A DNA stretch of 64,000 nucleotides. Origin: Thozetella sp. PMI_491 (lineage: Eukaryota; Ascomycota; Sordariomycetes; Chaetosphaeriales; Chaetosphaeriaceae). Each line of letters begins with the position of its first letter. The stretch's first letter is position 1. The position numbers and the translations under genes are program-made. Below the pieces are notes generated by a model. It was not told the origin of the DNA. It made no database searches and worked only from the letters and a program-made list of their open reading frames with translations. Location: the NCBI GenBank assembly GCA_021432635.1, contig MU270037.1:877191-941190 (forward strand), read 5' to 3'. Below, piece after piece: positions 32,629 to 43,346 of the stretch.

Positions 32629-34509
32629 TCATTGCGTGGCCGCAATGCACCAGTGTCGGTGAAATGCCCAGGCGCTCTTCTGGCATTCCTTGCTGCAGTA
32701 CTTGGTTCGTCGACAGCGACGGCATTTGGCAAACTGTCTTGTGAACTCTTCCCACTTGCCACATTGGTAGTAAGCGCACTGGCGGATGCCTCCCCGGCTG
32801 TCGTCCTTGCGGCACAAGTTCCTCATAACAACCCCGGCCCAGTATTGCATGTCCGTGCTATGGTGTCGGACGGTGAACTTCTCCACGAGGGGAAAGATGT
32901 TCAGGTCATTGGGGAGCAGATACTCCTCGTCGCACTCGTCCTGGGCCGCGTCCAGCTCCTTCTCGATCGCGGCCGGGTCGGCACCATCGAGCAGCTGAAG
33001 CTCCTTGCCGATCTTGAGTTTCGGCACCAGGTGGCTGCCCTGGAAGTACTTGCGCAGGTTACAGTACTTGGAGACGTAGGCGAGGAGCTGCAGGGACATG
33101 AGGACGTCCTCTTCCCGGGGCATGGCGGCGAGCATCTGGGGATGCGGCTGCACCTGGCGGTCGAGGAGGTATCGAGGGACGTTGGTGTTGGGCAGCGTGG
33201 GCTGCGGCGGGGAAACCATGGCAGGTCTGTTGGGAGACAAGCCGATGGTCGGGACGGGAGTCGGCGTTGTGTTGACGAAAGTACCATCGACGGGACCCCG
33301 GTGAGTAATGTTGAAGGTTCCGGCTTCCTGGGCTTCAGATGCCTCAAGGGCCGCGCCGGCCATGATGCTGTCGCCGTCCTCCATAGTGATGTCTTGGATG
33401 CCCACAGCCGGCTGAATCTCAGTGGTCCCAGACATCTCGGCATCAGGTGCCTCGTCCGACTGGATGGGGTCCGGCAACACGTCTTCAGCCTCAGCCACCG
33501 ATGAGTGCTGGTGGCGGATGGATGGGCGCCTTCTCGACTGGGTCGTAGGCGTCAGCATTGAGGCCGGACGCACGGTAGGAGAGCGGATCTGCGGCGGGGG
33601 GAGGGGCGTGGTGGGCGATGCAGGCTGAGACGCCAGGTTGGTGTGAAATTCCATCATGGACGTTAGGTTGTCAATGTTCCGGAGGGGCATGGGCACAGGG
33701 CGGGTGAAAGCATCGCCGGCAGTACTCATGGATGGCAGGGAGGATGCCAAAGCCTGGACTGGGCGAGACGGCGAGTTGATAGCCTGCCGGGATCCGGGGT
33801 TGCGATGGCCGTGGTGATGGTGGTGATGGCCCCTGTGGCTAGCGAAAGCGGAGCCTTCTGCGGGTGAGACGACGGCCGAGAACTGAGCAGCAGTCGGCGT
33901 GGCGTCTGCGTTGGACTGTACGACTGTGGCCGCAGGGCTCGGCAGGGCCGCTACCGAGATGTCGATGGAAGGGGGAGGAGCCTGTCTCCTGAAGGAGCGC
34001 TGGTCGACGTCGAGGCGACCGGACCGGCTAGAAAAGGTGGACGACTTTGACACGCGACCGTGCTCGTGACTCCGGTGCCGGTGAGAGCTCTCTGCCTTTT
34101 GCTTCTCCTCGGCCTTCTCCCTGCACTTCTCGATGACCTTGATATAATTGTCGAGAATGGTAGCAATGACGGGGACCATGTCAGCCTCGACAACGCGGGT
34201 CCGGACCGCCTCGGTGCCCCTAACGCCTATGTTGACGACGCATTGGAAGGCGAGGTTCCATTTCCACATGTCCATCATATCTTTACTGCGACCCTGCTTC
34301 AGGATGCAGACCAACCTCTCGATGCCGCCATCGACTGTGAGGATGTCACGTATGCGGGCTGACGAGGTTGTGAGGTAAGCGAGGTGGTTGAGCGAGTTGA
34401 TTAGGGGGAGGGTCGACGTGCAATCGAGAGCCCGGCGGTCGTAGAGCGCGGTGGTGATGCCCACCGACGCCTTATTGACGTTGGGGATGCTGAAGTTGAC
34501 TTCCCTCAT
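32629..34509 (-). CDS. samB: MYND-type zinc-finger protein samB/Mub1
   Basis: A single exon of 626 residues. The N-terminal 140 residues (N-F-S-I-P-N-V-N-K-A-S-V-G-I-T-T-A-L-Y-D-R-R-A-L-D-C onwards) form an armadillo-like helical region characteristic of the Mub1/samB family. The middle is Ser/Pro-rich with a His tract (R-G-H-H-H-H-H-H-G-H). The C-terminus is a MYND zinc finger with Cys578, Cys583, Cys596, Cys599, Cys605, Cys609, His617 and Cys621 (C-x4-C-x12-C-x2-C-x5-C-x3-C-x7-H-x3-C). Yeast Mub1 works with the ubiquitin ligase Ubr2 to degrade the proteasome regulator Rpn4. In Aspergillus nidulans samB affects polarity, septum position and conidiophore development. The start at 34509 is supported by the conserved M-R-E-V-N-F-S-I-P. 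Confidence 0.93.
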   Translation of the reverse strand: MREVNFSIPNVNKASVGITTALYDRRALDCTSTLPLINSLNHLAYLTTSSARIRDILTVDGGIERLVCILKQGRSKDMMDMWKWNLAFQCVVNIGVRGTEAVRTRVVEADMVPVIATILDNYIKVIEKCREKAEEKQKAESSHRHRSHEHGRVSKSSTFSSRSGRLDVDQRSFRRQAPPPSIDISVAALPSPAATVVQSNADATPTAAQFSAVVSPAEGSAFASHRGHHHHHHGHRNPGSRQAINSPSRPVQALASSLPSMSTAGDAFTRPVPMPLRNIDNLTSMMEFHTNLASQPASPTTPLPPPQIRSPTVRPASMLTPTTQSRRRPSIRHQHSSVAEAEDVLPDPIQSDEAPDAEMSGTTEIQPAVGIQDITMEDGDSIMAGAALEASEAQEAGTFNITHRGPVDGTFVNTTPTPVPTIGLSPNRPAMVSPPQPTLPNTNVPRYLLDRQVQPHPQMLAAMPREEDVLMSLQLLAYVSKYCNLRKYFQGSHLVPKLKIGKELQLLDGADPAAIEKELDAAQDECDEEYLLPNDLNIFPLVEKFTVRHHSTDMQYWAGVVMRNLCRKDDSRGGIRQCAYYQCGKWEEFTRQFAKCRRCRRTKYCSKECQKSAWAFHRHWCIAATQ

Positions 34510-36690
34510 GCTGGATGGCTCCGGCGACGCACGCAGAAGGCACCAGGTCAGGGGAAGGGGTTGAAGGGAGGACGCCGGGTGTCTGGCGGCGATGGCAGCG
34601 GATGTGTCTGCACGATTCTAGGTATATTGCGAGAGACGTTGGATGGTAGCCCCTGCTTGGGGTAATGAGGATGGCCGCGTTTTGGAGGTTTATGCGTCAA
34701 TGGGAGACGAAATTGGAGGGAATGCGTGGGTTTGGCCAAAATTGGGCGGGCGCTGGGCCTGGGACGATGCTCGGGCCCTGGCGACGCGACGGCAGTAGAC
34801 AGGGAGAAAAGAGTCGGCAATGGATGGAAGGCTCGCCGAGGGAATGAAAATTGGCGATGTCGGATGAGAAAGGTAGTAGATGAGGGAGGGCTGGCAGATG
34901 AAAGAGGCCCCTGGATCACGTCGGTCGACTCTGGGCGCTTCCGGGTCGAGTCAGGGTCGAATACTTGGGGGTCTCACGTCGGAGTCGGGTCTGTCTGGGA
35001 CTCGAAGCATTCGAAGGCGCGGTCAGGGGAGAAAGAAAGACATGAAATTCGCAGGCTTCGCTGGAGGAGGTTAACAGAGAGGATATGGCGAAGCGAAGGA
35101 GAGAGAGGAATACTTTTTTTTGGCTGCGTCGTCCTCCCGTGCCTGGTGAAGAGAGGCTGGGCTGGTGGATGGAACAAGGCCCGAGTGCAGAGGGCGGAAA
35201 AAGCTGGGTTTTTGCGCTCCTCGCTCCAATTTCAAAAGCTGGACCGGAAGAGTGGGGCCCGGCTGCACCACCCCAGAACGCTGCTGCCTGAGGCCACAAC
35301 AAGCCGTTTTAACTGCCCCTCCGCATGGATTTGCAAATGGCGTATCACTTTGTCAATGGCAAGCGCGGGCGCGACTAAATATATGAGAGGAGGCGAAAGC
35401 AGAATCTTCTCGGGCCCCTCCCAAAGTGAAAAAAAATAAAATAACAATAATGCGATTCGCCTGGCTGGCCACCAACTTTTTCCTTGGGGATGACCGGGCA
35501 AGACGTGACGACAGCGCGTGATCAGTCAGCAGGAGCGAAGGTCGAAGAAAGACGAAACAAACCACGCTGACGCCGGTTCGGGAGGCCTAGCGAGGAGAAT
35601 GCGCGATTCTGATTCTAGCGGGGGTTGGCTTTTTAGGGGGCGCCGGCAGCCGATGTCCCCCTTTCTATTTCTATGAAAAAGACCCGCCAGAGGTATGGCC
35701 ACACGAGTTACGTAGGGTACGTACGGTACACTATACAGCACAACCTCCGCGCGCCGATAGAAGGGGGCGAAATTCGGTAGAAGTCCCCTCCCGGGCGACC
35801 GATCGAAGCGCGATAGCCCCGACCTTCCATTCCGCCCCAAGCCCAAGCGGGAAGCTTGGGGAAGGGCCGTAAAGGTCATCTCCACAAGTCACATCGCCAG
35901 GAGAATGCGCCTACATGCTTGCTAAACCCCTCGGGGGCGTCGTGCCCCATCGCCCCCCCTTTGTTCCAAGGGACGTCATTTCGCAATCAATCGGCTGCTT
36001 CGGTGTTGGGAAAGGGGAGAGGGAGCTACTTTCGGGTGAGCCGCCTGCTCCTGATGGACCTCTTGGTCTATTTTTCTTTCCTACTTCAATTTAGTCCCAG
36101 TGCCCCATCCCCCACGCCTCCTCTTTCAGGCCTCGGACGCGCCAGGCCGCCGAGGCCCTGCACGCGATATCGCACTCTTTCAGGCCCCGGCGGTCTGGAG
36201 TGGAGAGTGGCTTGTCTTCCTGCCTACCCGCCTGCCCGTCAGGTCCGTGGGCACTTTAGGTGGGGGGGAAGACAGGTAGGGGTTCTTCGCTCAAAGGACG
36301 CCACGCCCGAAACGCAGACAGCAGCCTAGCAGGAGGGTTGTGGCCTTGCCGATGGGCACGGCACTGTTTTCGTTGCTGCAACATTGCTAAGGGATCTCAG
36401 ACGCGCTGAGTCTAATTCATATAAGTCAAGTCCACCGAAGCCCTTCTCTCCCGTAGCCGAGGGGGGGCGGCCGTATGTCTTGAAGCGTCGTTGCGCACGC
36501 CTGGAACAACCTGGAGCTTTTTTTTTTTTTTTTCCCTTGTCGAGATCATGCCATTCTCTTCCCTCCCTACCTTCCCCCCGTCGTTTCCGTGCAACGCTCG
36601 CCTAAGGTAAGGTACTCGGCTTGTCGGGGGGTCTGACTGCACCGCACAGCGGTGCACACCAATTCGCTTCCTGGCGCTGCATCGAGGGCC

Positions 36691-36722
36691 AAAAGCCCAA
36701 AAGCCCAAAAGCCCAAAAGCCC
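36691..36722. repeat. Tandem repeat, four units of AAAAGCCC
   Basis: Four exact 8-base copies in a row, directly readable. They sit in non-coding sequence; a frame across them repeats Gly-Leu/Phe-Trp-Ala style peptides only because of the repeat. Confidence 0.9.
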
Positions 36723-39280
36723 AGATGCCCAGGGTCTCGGCCATTGCGGCCGACCCGACAGTATTCTCCAATAGAAGAGGGGGTAAAGTCCCCTATTGTC
36801 CGCACGCGCTGCACTAAGGCTCTTACTGCCTAGTGCGTATGAGAGAAAAAGAGAGGCCAGACCTTTCTGTAGACTGCGCGTTCGCTGATGTGTCATTCCG
36901 TGCCACCAATCCTGCAAGTGCTGAGCTCGTGGCGTTCCACCTGATGTCGAGCCAGTACACCGATGAGGCTTTGTTGGCCCTTGCCAAGGTGGTTTCCCCC
37001 TCCCCCATGATCGGGTCCCCGACTGCACCGCATCCGTTCCGGGCGTTCTTCGTTTGGGGCAGAGAGAGGGAGGAAGAGGGGAGGAGGCGCCCTTCTCAGT
37101 CGGGGCAGGGTGGCGGTTATTGCCACTGGCCGAGCGCAACTACATCATCAATTCCCCTCCCGACAACCAGTTTTTACGGGGGAGGCTTGGGAGCTTTGGC
37201 CGACTTGGGGGGCGCGCGCCTGCGTGCATCGTCGCGGCGCGAGAGGTACTGTGTAGAGGCGAGGCAGGGCGCAGACCCAATTGCTACGTAAACTTGTCAA
37301 CTCGGTACAGCACGGGGATTAAACGGCACGAACACACGGATGCTTGGAAATTTAGCCCCCAGACAACCTCTGTATTGTCGTCTTTTACCCTCGTTACACC
37401 TCGCCGGCGGGCGGGGTCGTGCACATCATGCCCCTCTATGGAGCATTTATTTGCCTTGACACTTCTCGACTCTTTCTCGCCCCCTTCTGCCTCCATCGCC
37501 CCCCCCCGCCTTTTCGGCTCTTCAACCTCCTCCCGCCCGCTGTGCGCCGTGCGCCGTGCGTCTCGCAGAGGGGTTCAATGCACGAACCCTGTTCGCAATG
37601 CTGTTGCTGTCTGTCCCCTTCCCCCCCCCTTTTCTCCCCCTTCCCCTCTCTCCCCCCACCAGACGCGACCTTGCGAGTTCTATGTTTAACCCGCCACGTC
37701 CTGGTTGTATTCGGCCAATTGGGGAGGAGAAAGCTGTTCCGATTCGCGGCGTCTCAGCGTCCCTCCTACCGCTACACACCGACGCGTGCTACCAAATCAG
37801 GCCGACCACGGTGGAGGAGGGGAGAAGAGGGGCGACAGGTAAGCTCTCGTCCGAATCGGGTGGCTGCGATAAGTCATCAATCCCGGGAGGAGAAACCCTT
37901 TTACGATCGTGGTGGCTCGGTCGTACAAACTGATCGAGCACGTACCACGTACCAAAAATCCCTATAGTGCTTGCCAGAGCGCACACCCCCGCCCCGACGC
38001 AATCGACAAACTCACCGTACCCTTGCAGGGGTCCCAGTGGGAGTGCCCTCCTGAAGAAGGCTAGCCCCAAGCCTCAGTATCGAACCCCTCCCAATTATCA
38101 CGACGTCTATTTTACCTTGACATGTCCGTCATTAGTGTGCCGTTCACGCGCGTGTGGTCAGGGCATCCCAGCCAGCCCGTACATTGGTGGCTAGCGAAAC
38201 CAGATGAATAAATAAAAAAGTGGATGCAAGCTGTGTTGCGTCTACGCAGCACTTGCAGTAGGCGGCGCGTCCATGGCCTGGCGCGGTTGCGCGGGTCTTG
38301 CTTCTGCATCATGGTACTGTCTGCTTGGAAGTCGCATGTGCGGGCTGTTGACTGGGCCGCTACTGCAGGGCGGCGAGGTCTGCAGCCTGGAGACACCTTG
38401 TCAAGACACAGGCTGCGGCGGCCCTCGGGCGCTTCCATGGACGCGGCTCCAAAATCCAGATGCGCGCCGCACCCGGGTTGCTGAAAGCGCCGAGGATCGT
38501 AATCGACTGCGCATGTTGCCATCGCAACGGCGGATCGCAGGCGGGCCGCCAGCCCCAAGCACACACGATGGGTTACCGATCAAGCCCATTCGCGGCAAGC
38601 CAGCGGCTGCGGACCCAGCCCTTTTTTCCCTGTGTTATAAATACCCACCGTTACGTAGCACCTGAGCACGCCACCACCCTAATCCGATTCGGCGCGCCTG
38701 CCAGACCGAGCTGTGGCAATCCCACCGAGCTGCACGATAATCACGATAATTATTGCTTGGCCGTGAAGGGCCGGTTTGACGCTCGATACGCCGTCGCGGA
38801 GAATCGGCAAGAGGCGTTCGACCAAGGCTTCAACTTTGTCCTCAACCCAGTGAAGTGCTCGAATGCAGCGCACTGGCAGGCTGGCTATAGCCTAATCAGT
38901 GCCGCCCCGCCGCTCCACCCCCTAATACGTAGTATTACTATGCTTGTCTGGCAGGAGTTGGCGGCTGGATGTTCCCCTACAGCCTTGCCCCCCCCTGCGT
39001 TTTGGGATGCAGCGCTTAACCTGCCAAGCCAGCCAGGCCCTCATTGGCGCCTGTAGAGCCACTCGTTTCGCGCCAGACTCCCTCTGCCCACTGCCAGCCT
39101 CCTCCCCCCGGCAAGCCCCCGACATCATCGACTTATCACATCTCACTCTTGTGTCAGCCGTGTGTGGGTCTCTTTCTGCTGTTGCATTCATCGCTGCCTT
39201 ATAAACCGAGACTTCTGCCTCAGGCATTGATATATCCCTACCTGTCATGTCTGTCAGTTTGATACCTTAGCCTAGCATCC

Positions 39281-39303
39281 AAAAAAAAAAAAAAAAAAAA
39301 AAA
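39281..39303. repeat. Poly-A run of 23
   Basis: An uninterrupted A23 tract in non-coding sequence. It could be a simple homopolymer or the remnant 3' end of a retroposed copy. No coding remnant was recognised upstream and target-site duplications were not evident by eye. Confidence 0.8.
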
Positions 39304-41223
39304 GTGTCTCAGGGGCACATCGTTCAAAGGGAGAAAGGGGGATCTCGATCTGAAATTCGTGTTTCCCACCCGGACCGGTTCGTTCCATTTCTAGCCGGGC
39401 ACGCCTATCTTCAAGGCATGCCGTACTAGCACTGCACGTCGGGCAGGTAGACGACAGCTTTGGGCTGGCCTGAAGGTGTGATTGGCCCGCTATTTGTGCT
39501 CGCCTTTGCTGCATCAAGGCCGTCGGCTGCTATAGCTTGATTGCGGCAGTACACATAGAGCTCAATCTGTATTATTTCTTAAATGCCATTGCATTGCCAG
39601 GGAGTCTATCGGACGGAACCCCCACTTCCAACCCCCCTTTTCGGGCTGGGTAGCTATGTAGGTAGCTGCACTGGTAAACTGGCTGCTTTACCTAGGCCCA
39701 GAAACCATCCTTCTCCCTCGCCTCTCTCTGCTGCTGCTCTTGGTTAGCGGATGGAGCAGGGTCTTGTCCCGCCGCCCCATCATCCGAGCGCGCTGACCCG
39801 CAGCAGCCACCCTGCCCGCCTTTTCGGTAAAGAAGAAACGGCCCTCCCCCTCCCTAACCCCCCGAAATCTCAAAAAAATAAGACGTGGCAGGGCGAAACG
39901 ACCACGTCGGGGGCCGGTTAGCGGAGCCCACGACGATCAACGCGTGTCCGAGCCCTCCCGAAGCTGCGCCAACTCTGAGTTTAACTCGAGCCCGTCAGTG
40001 CTAGCTTTGGGCCAACCCCGCCGAGAAGAAGGAAGGCATTCTCCCAAGCGCATGCGCCTGCAGCAGCTGCCCCGTCCAGCCCCTCGCTGCAGCCGTCACG
40101 GGATGAAACTGGTGTCGTCTCGCTGAGAGGGGATGAGGTGCGGTGACGGAGGCGGTGAGCGGCGCAACGGGGATAGGCCGGCTTGGGCAAAGCTTGGGGG
40201 GGGGGGGCAGGAAGGGGGGAGAGGCCAAGTTTCTCCAATGGACTTTTCATCGGCCCGTTGTCGCCGTGGTCACTGCCAGCAGGCAGGCCGAATACTACCA
40301 CTGCTCTCCCGTCGCACGTCCTTGTCGCGATTAGCGAGTGGGGAGGTACCAAGTGGTTTACCGACAGTCCGTCAGCATGCCACCGGCCGAGACTGATGTT
40401 TGCTCGTAATCGCCCCTTGAGATCCTTCCACGCAACACAAATTTGGCAAAATTGCAGGGGAGACCTCGGCGCGAGTTGCAAAGTCTCGGTCCGCTCGGTA
40501 TTAGAACACGCTCGTCTGCCTGTCAATCGCTATGTAACCTGCCCGGGGCCGTTGCAGGAGCACCCGCCGCCAGCGTGGCCGGAGGGTTTCGACGTGTTCG
40601 TCCCCTGCTCCCCCACTGCCTGCCGCATTGCCGGCAGGAGCTCTCCCCTTCCCCACCAAAGCCAGACTGAGGAAGACATGACACGTCTGGTTGTCTCTCA
40701 TGCACCTCGCTCGCTGAATGGTAACTGGCACTGCAATGGGCTTCTCTTCGAATCTAGCGCACCCTGTGTCCCAGACACTTGAACTATCTTGTTCTCACGT
40801 CTTGACGAAGTACTACGTATGCGCGATCCTACCTAAATAGGCATGCAGGAGGATGTAAGCCAGTCTCCCTTGGGTAGTCACATGGAACTGCCCGGATTAG
40901 AGGATGCCTGCTCTGGATAGTCCGGGACTCGCAGTTGATCACGGGGTGTGTCCTCGCCGGTCATGGGCAACCGAGCACGCCGAAGGACAGAGCTGGAGGC
41001 ACTCGCTACGGCGCTCCCGTCGGCGCAATGCCAAGCAACCAACGGCTCCGTCGTCGGGCTTAAGAAGCGGCCCGGCTGGTCATTATCCTAACCATGTCTG
41101 TGGCAGCCGCGAGGAAAGGAGAAGCAAACGCATTCTATGTTAGGGTATCTCGTATCTGAGGTTTTTTGCGGCCTTCAAGCATCATCTGCGCTACATGCAC
41201 GCGTGGTATCCCGTCATTATGCC

Positions 41224-42191
41224 TCAGTCTCCGCTGACCCTCGCATGCCTGAAGTACTTCATACCCACCCAGGCAACGACCACCCAGACCCAGGCCATGA
41301 CGCAGGTCAGTATTATGAGGGCAGGATAGTATCCCACGATAGGAAGTGTCGGATCATCCTCCAGCTCTGGCGGCGCATACGGCGTGGTTCCCACATCCCA
41401 TGCCCAGCTCCATACGCCTAGGGTGCTGCCCATGCCAGTGACGAATACAACCCATGTCACGATCAAGACTACCCATCCCCACCACTCGGTCTCTGCGTAG
41501 TCCCAGTCCGTGTCCGAGGGTGGCAAGGGCGTCGTAGAAAGCCCGGTCAGGCTGCTCAGCGAGAGGGGCGACTTTGCACGCTGTGTCGCGCTCCGTCGCC
41601 GTTGTATCGAAGGGAGCGAAGATCCAGTCCCGCGCGAGCCGGTGATGCCAAGCGACCGCTGGCTTGCGTGTTGCACACCCGATGGAGAGTAGCCCTCCGA
41701 GCCAGAAGATAAAGATGCTCGCTCGGGACGCAGCAAGCTTGAGGATGGCGTGGTCGGTCGGGATGGCGACCCCCCTATGTGCAGCGCGTCCTCGTCATCG
41801 GTTGTGCTATAGCTGATAGTGGGACTCGTGACGCTAGAGTCCGTCCCGTCAACCTGTGCTTGCCCGTGTGCGCTTGCCGAGCCCGAGAAGCCGTTCGGCG
41901 CGGTTGTAGCAGTGGGGGTCGCCTCGGCGCTCAGTGAAGTTGCGGACCGGCTCGCGAAGCCGTCCATGCTCGGCCGTGGGGTGACATCGGATATTCCCAG
42001 GCCGTAAGCCTCCGTCTCTCTGGCATCAAAAGGTGTGGTCCTAGAAGAAGGAGGGGCGCTGGCAGGCGCTGCCCGGAGATCCATGTTCACTTTTGTGTCC
42101 ACCGCCAACGACCCCTTGGATTCCTTTCGTTCGCGCTGGGCACCCCGGCCGAGTAGGGCGACCTTCCTCAGCGAGCCTTTGCGCCGCCGCG

Positions 42192-42227
<36 letters not shown>

Positions 42228-42603
42228 GGAGAGTGGGCGATAGGGGAAGGGGCTCGACCGATGATCTCGGGGTCGCTAGCGCGTCGGTGGCAGAGGGGAA
42301 CTCGGGCACTGGAGGAAAGGGAAACGAGGCAGAGGAGGAGGGGTCGGTCTCCTCGCTGCTGCGCCTAGACTTGGGACGGAGGTTGTCGCCGGACCGCGAA
42401 GATCTCACAAAGGGGATCCTGGACAACAGGCCCCCGGCGGTGCCTGATAGACTGCGTTTGCGGGCGGGGCCCGGTGGGCGGCTGCCATTTGTGCTGGCCG
42501 CCAATCCATCCGCACCCGGCGAGACGGCGGGTTTCTGATCCATTTTGGAGGAATGCTCGAACTTAGGACTCGAGGCGGCGCGCCGTGGCGAGCGATAGGG
42601 CAC
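41224..42603 (-). CDS. Two-span membrane protein with long Ser-rich N-terminal region
   Basis: 459 residues, single exon; an alternative start at the Met of M-D-Q-K-P-A-V-S (42543) would give 439. Residues 1-365 are low-complexity (Ser, Pro, Thr, Arg), with a poly-Gln tract of 10 encoded by CAG repeats and many S/T-P sites. The C-terminal roughly 90 residues hold two spans, about 375-398 (W-W-G-W-V-V-L-I-V-T-W-V-V-F-V) and 425-448 (Y-Y-P-A-L-I-I-L-T-C-V-M-A-W-V-W-V-V-V), joined by a loop of about 26 residues. The hairpin with aromatic residues before the first span and Y-Y-P before the second loosely resembles PIG-P/Gpi19-type proteins (GPI-anchor GlcNAc transferase accessory subunit), but the similarity is too weak to assign. 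It shares a 743-base divergent promoter region with ZRG17. Confidence 0.75.
42196..42225. repeat. (CTG)10 trinucleotide repeat, poly-Gln on the minus strand
   Basis: Ten CTG units on +, read as ten CAG codons in the minus-strand membrane-protein gene. Pure trinucleotide runs of this kind are prone to length change between strains. Confidence 0.9.
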
Positions 42604-43346
42604 CCGAGTTGAGGAACGTGGCTGCTTTAAGGTTCGGACGGAGTCGCCAAAGGCAGTGCCGTCGAGTCGAGATCTGCGGGGGAGGCCAGAGAACGACCGG
42701 TTCGGTCCATCATCTCACAATCTCAAAGCCAAGACATGGCTGCAAGCTATGCGGGCGTGCTTGAGGCCGTCGGATCGCGTTGCAATGGTCTTCGCGTCGA
42801 AGAGGCGACTTTCTAGAAAATTACCGGGCGACGTGGGCAACTGAGTCGATCAGTGCTGGCATGCAGAACCCCTGCAGCTAGCGGGAATACCCCTGATCCT
42901 GGTTCCTTCCTCCACTAGAACAAAGCGCCCCTCCCCCCCAACGCGGCATTGGACTGGCCAGCGTTGAGAAAACCCGCCAACTGCACTTTCGCGCCCGCCA
43001 CATTTTGGCAGGAGAGCGGCAGTCACCCACGGTCACAACGGAAGCTACCCACCTCCGACGACAACGCTTCCGTCCGTCCTTGCACGAGGGCGATAACGGG
43101 AGACGAATATCTCGCGCGCCGCGACACAGCCTGACTTTTAAATTATTTTTAAACCCAGATCGGCAGCCGTTGACAGGACTGCCAGCGCCCACATCCCCCT
43201 CCTCAGTCGCGCCCGCTAGGCCAAAAACAGCCCGCACTGCAACAAATCGAGAGAGGTGGCTGCAGCTCCTGGCAGGGGCAAAGAACAACAAGACCAGAGA
43301 GCCCTGGGTCAATTCATCGAATTCACGACACCCTCGACCTGGGCAC
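42604..43346. other. Divergent promoter region
   Basis: No gene is supported. It lies between the start of the membrane-protein gene (-) and the ZRG17 start (+). The frame open upstream of 43347 is in phase with ZRG17 but lacks a better start and was treated as leader. Confidence 0.5.

Larger units (their letters stand above)
34510..41223. other. Long stretch (6.7 kb) without a supported gene
   Basis: The first 500-800 bases are probably samB promoter and a long 5' leader (pyrimidine-rich on the minus strand). The rest holds only overlapping frames on both strands with compositionally biased translations (Pro/Arg/Ser-rich) and no domain. Visible elements are T runs at 36519-36533, a tandem repeat at 36691-36722, an A23 run at 39281-39303, a TATA-like T-T-A-T-A-A-A-T-A at 38635-38643 and G runs near 40199-40207. 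No transposase, reverse transcriptase, tRNA or rRNA signature was seen. It could hold non-coding transcripts or decayed elements. Confidence 0.45.

Noticed and set aside
38070-38100. Possible tRNA-like T-C-G-A-A-C-C-C motif
   Set aside because: The flanking bases do not pair as a T-arm, and no matching D-arm lies upstream.
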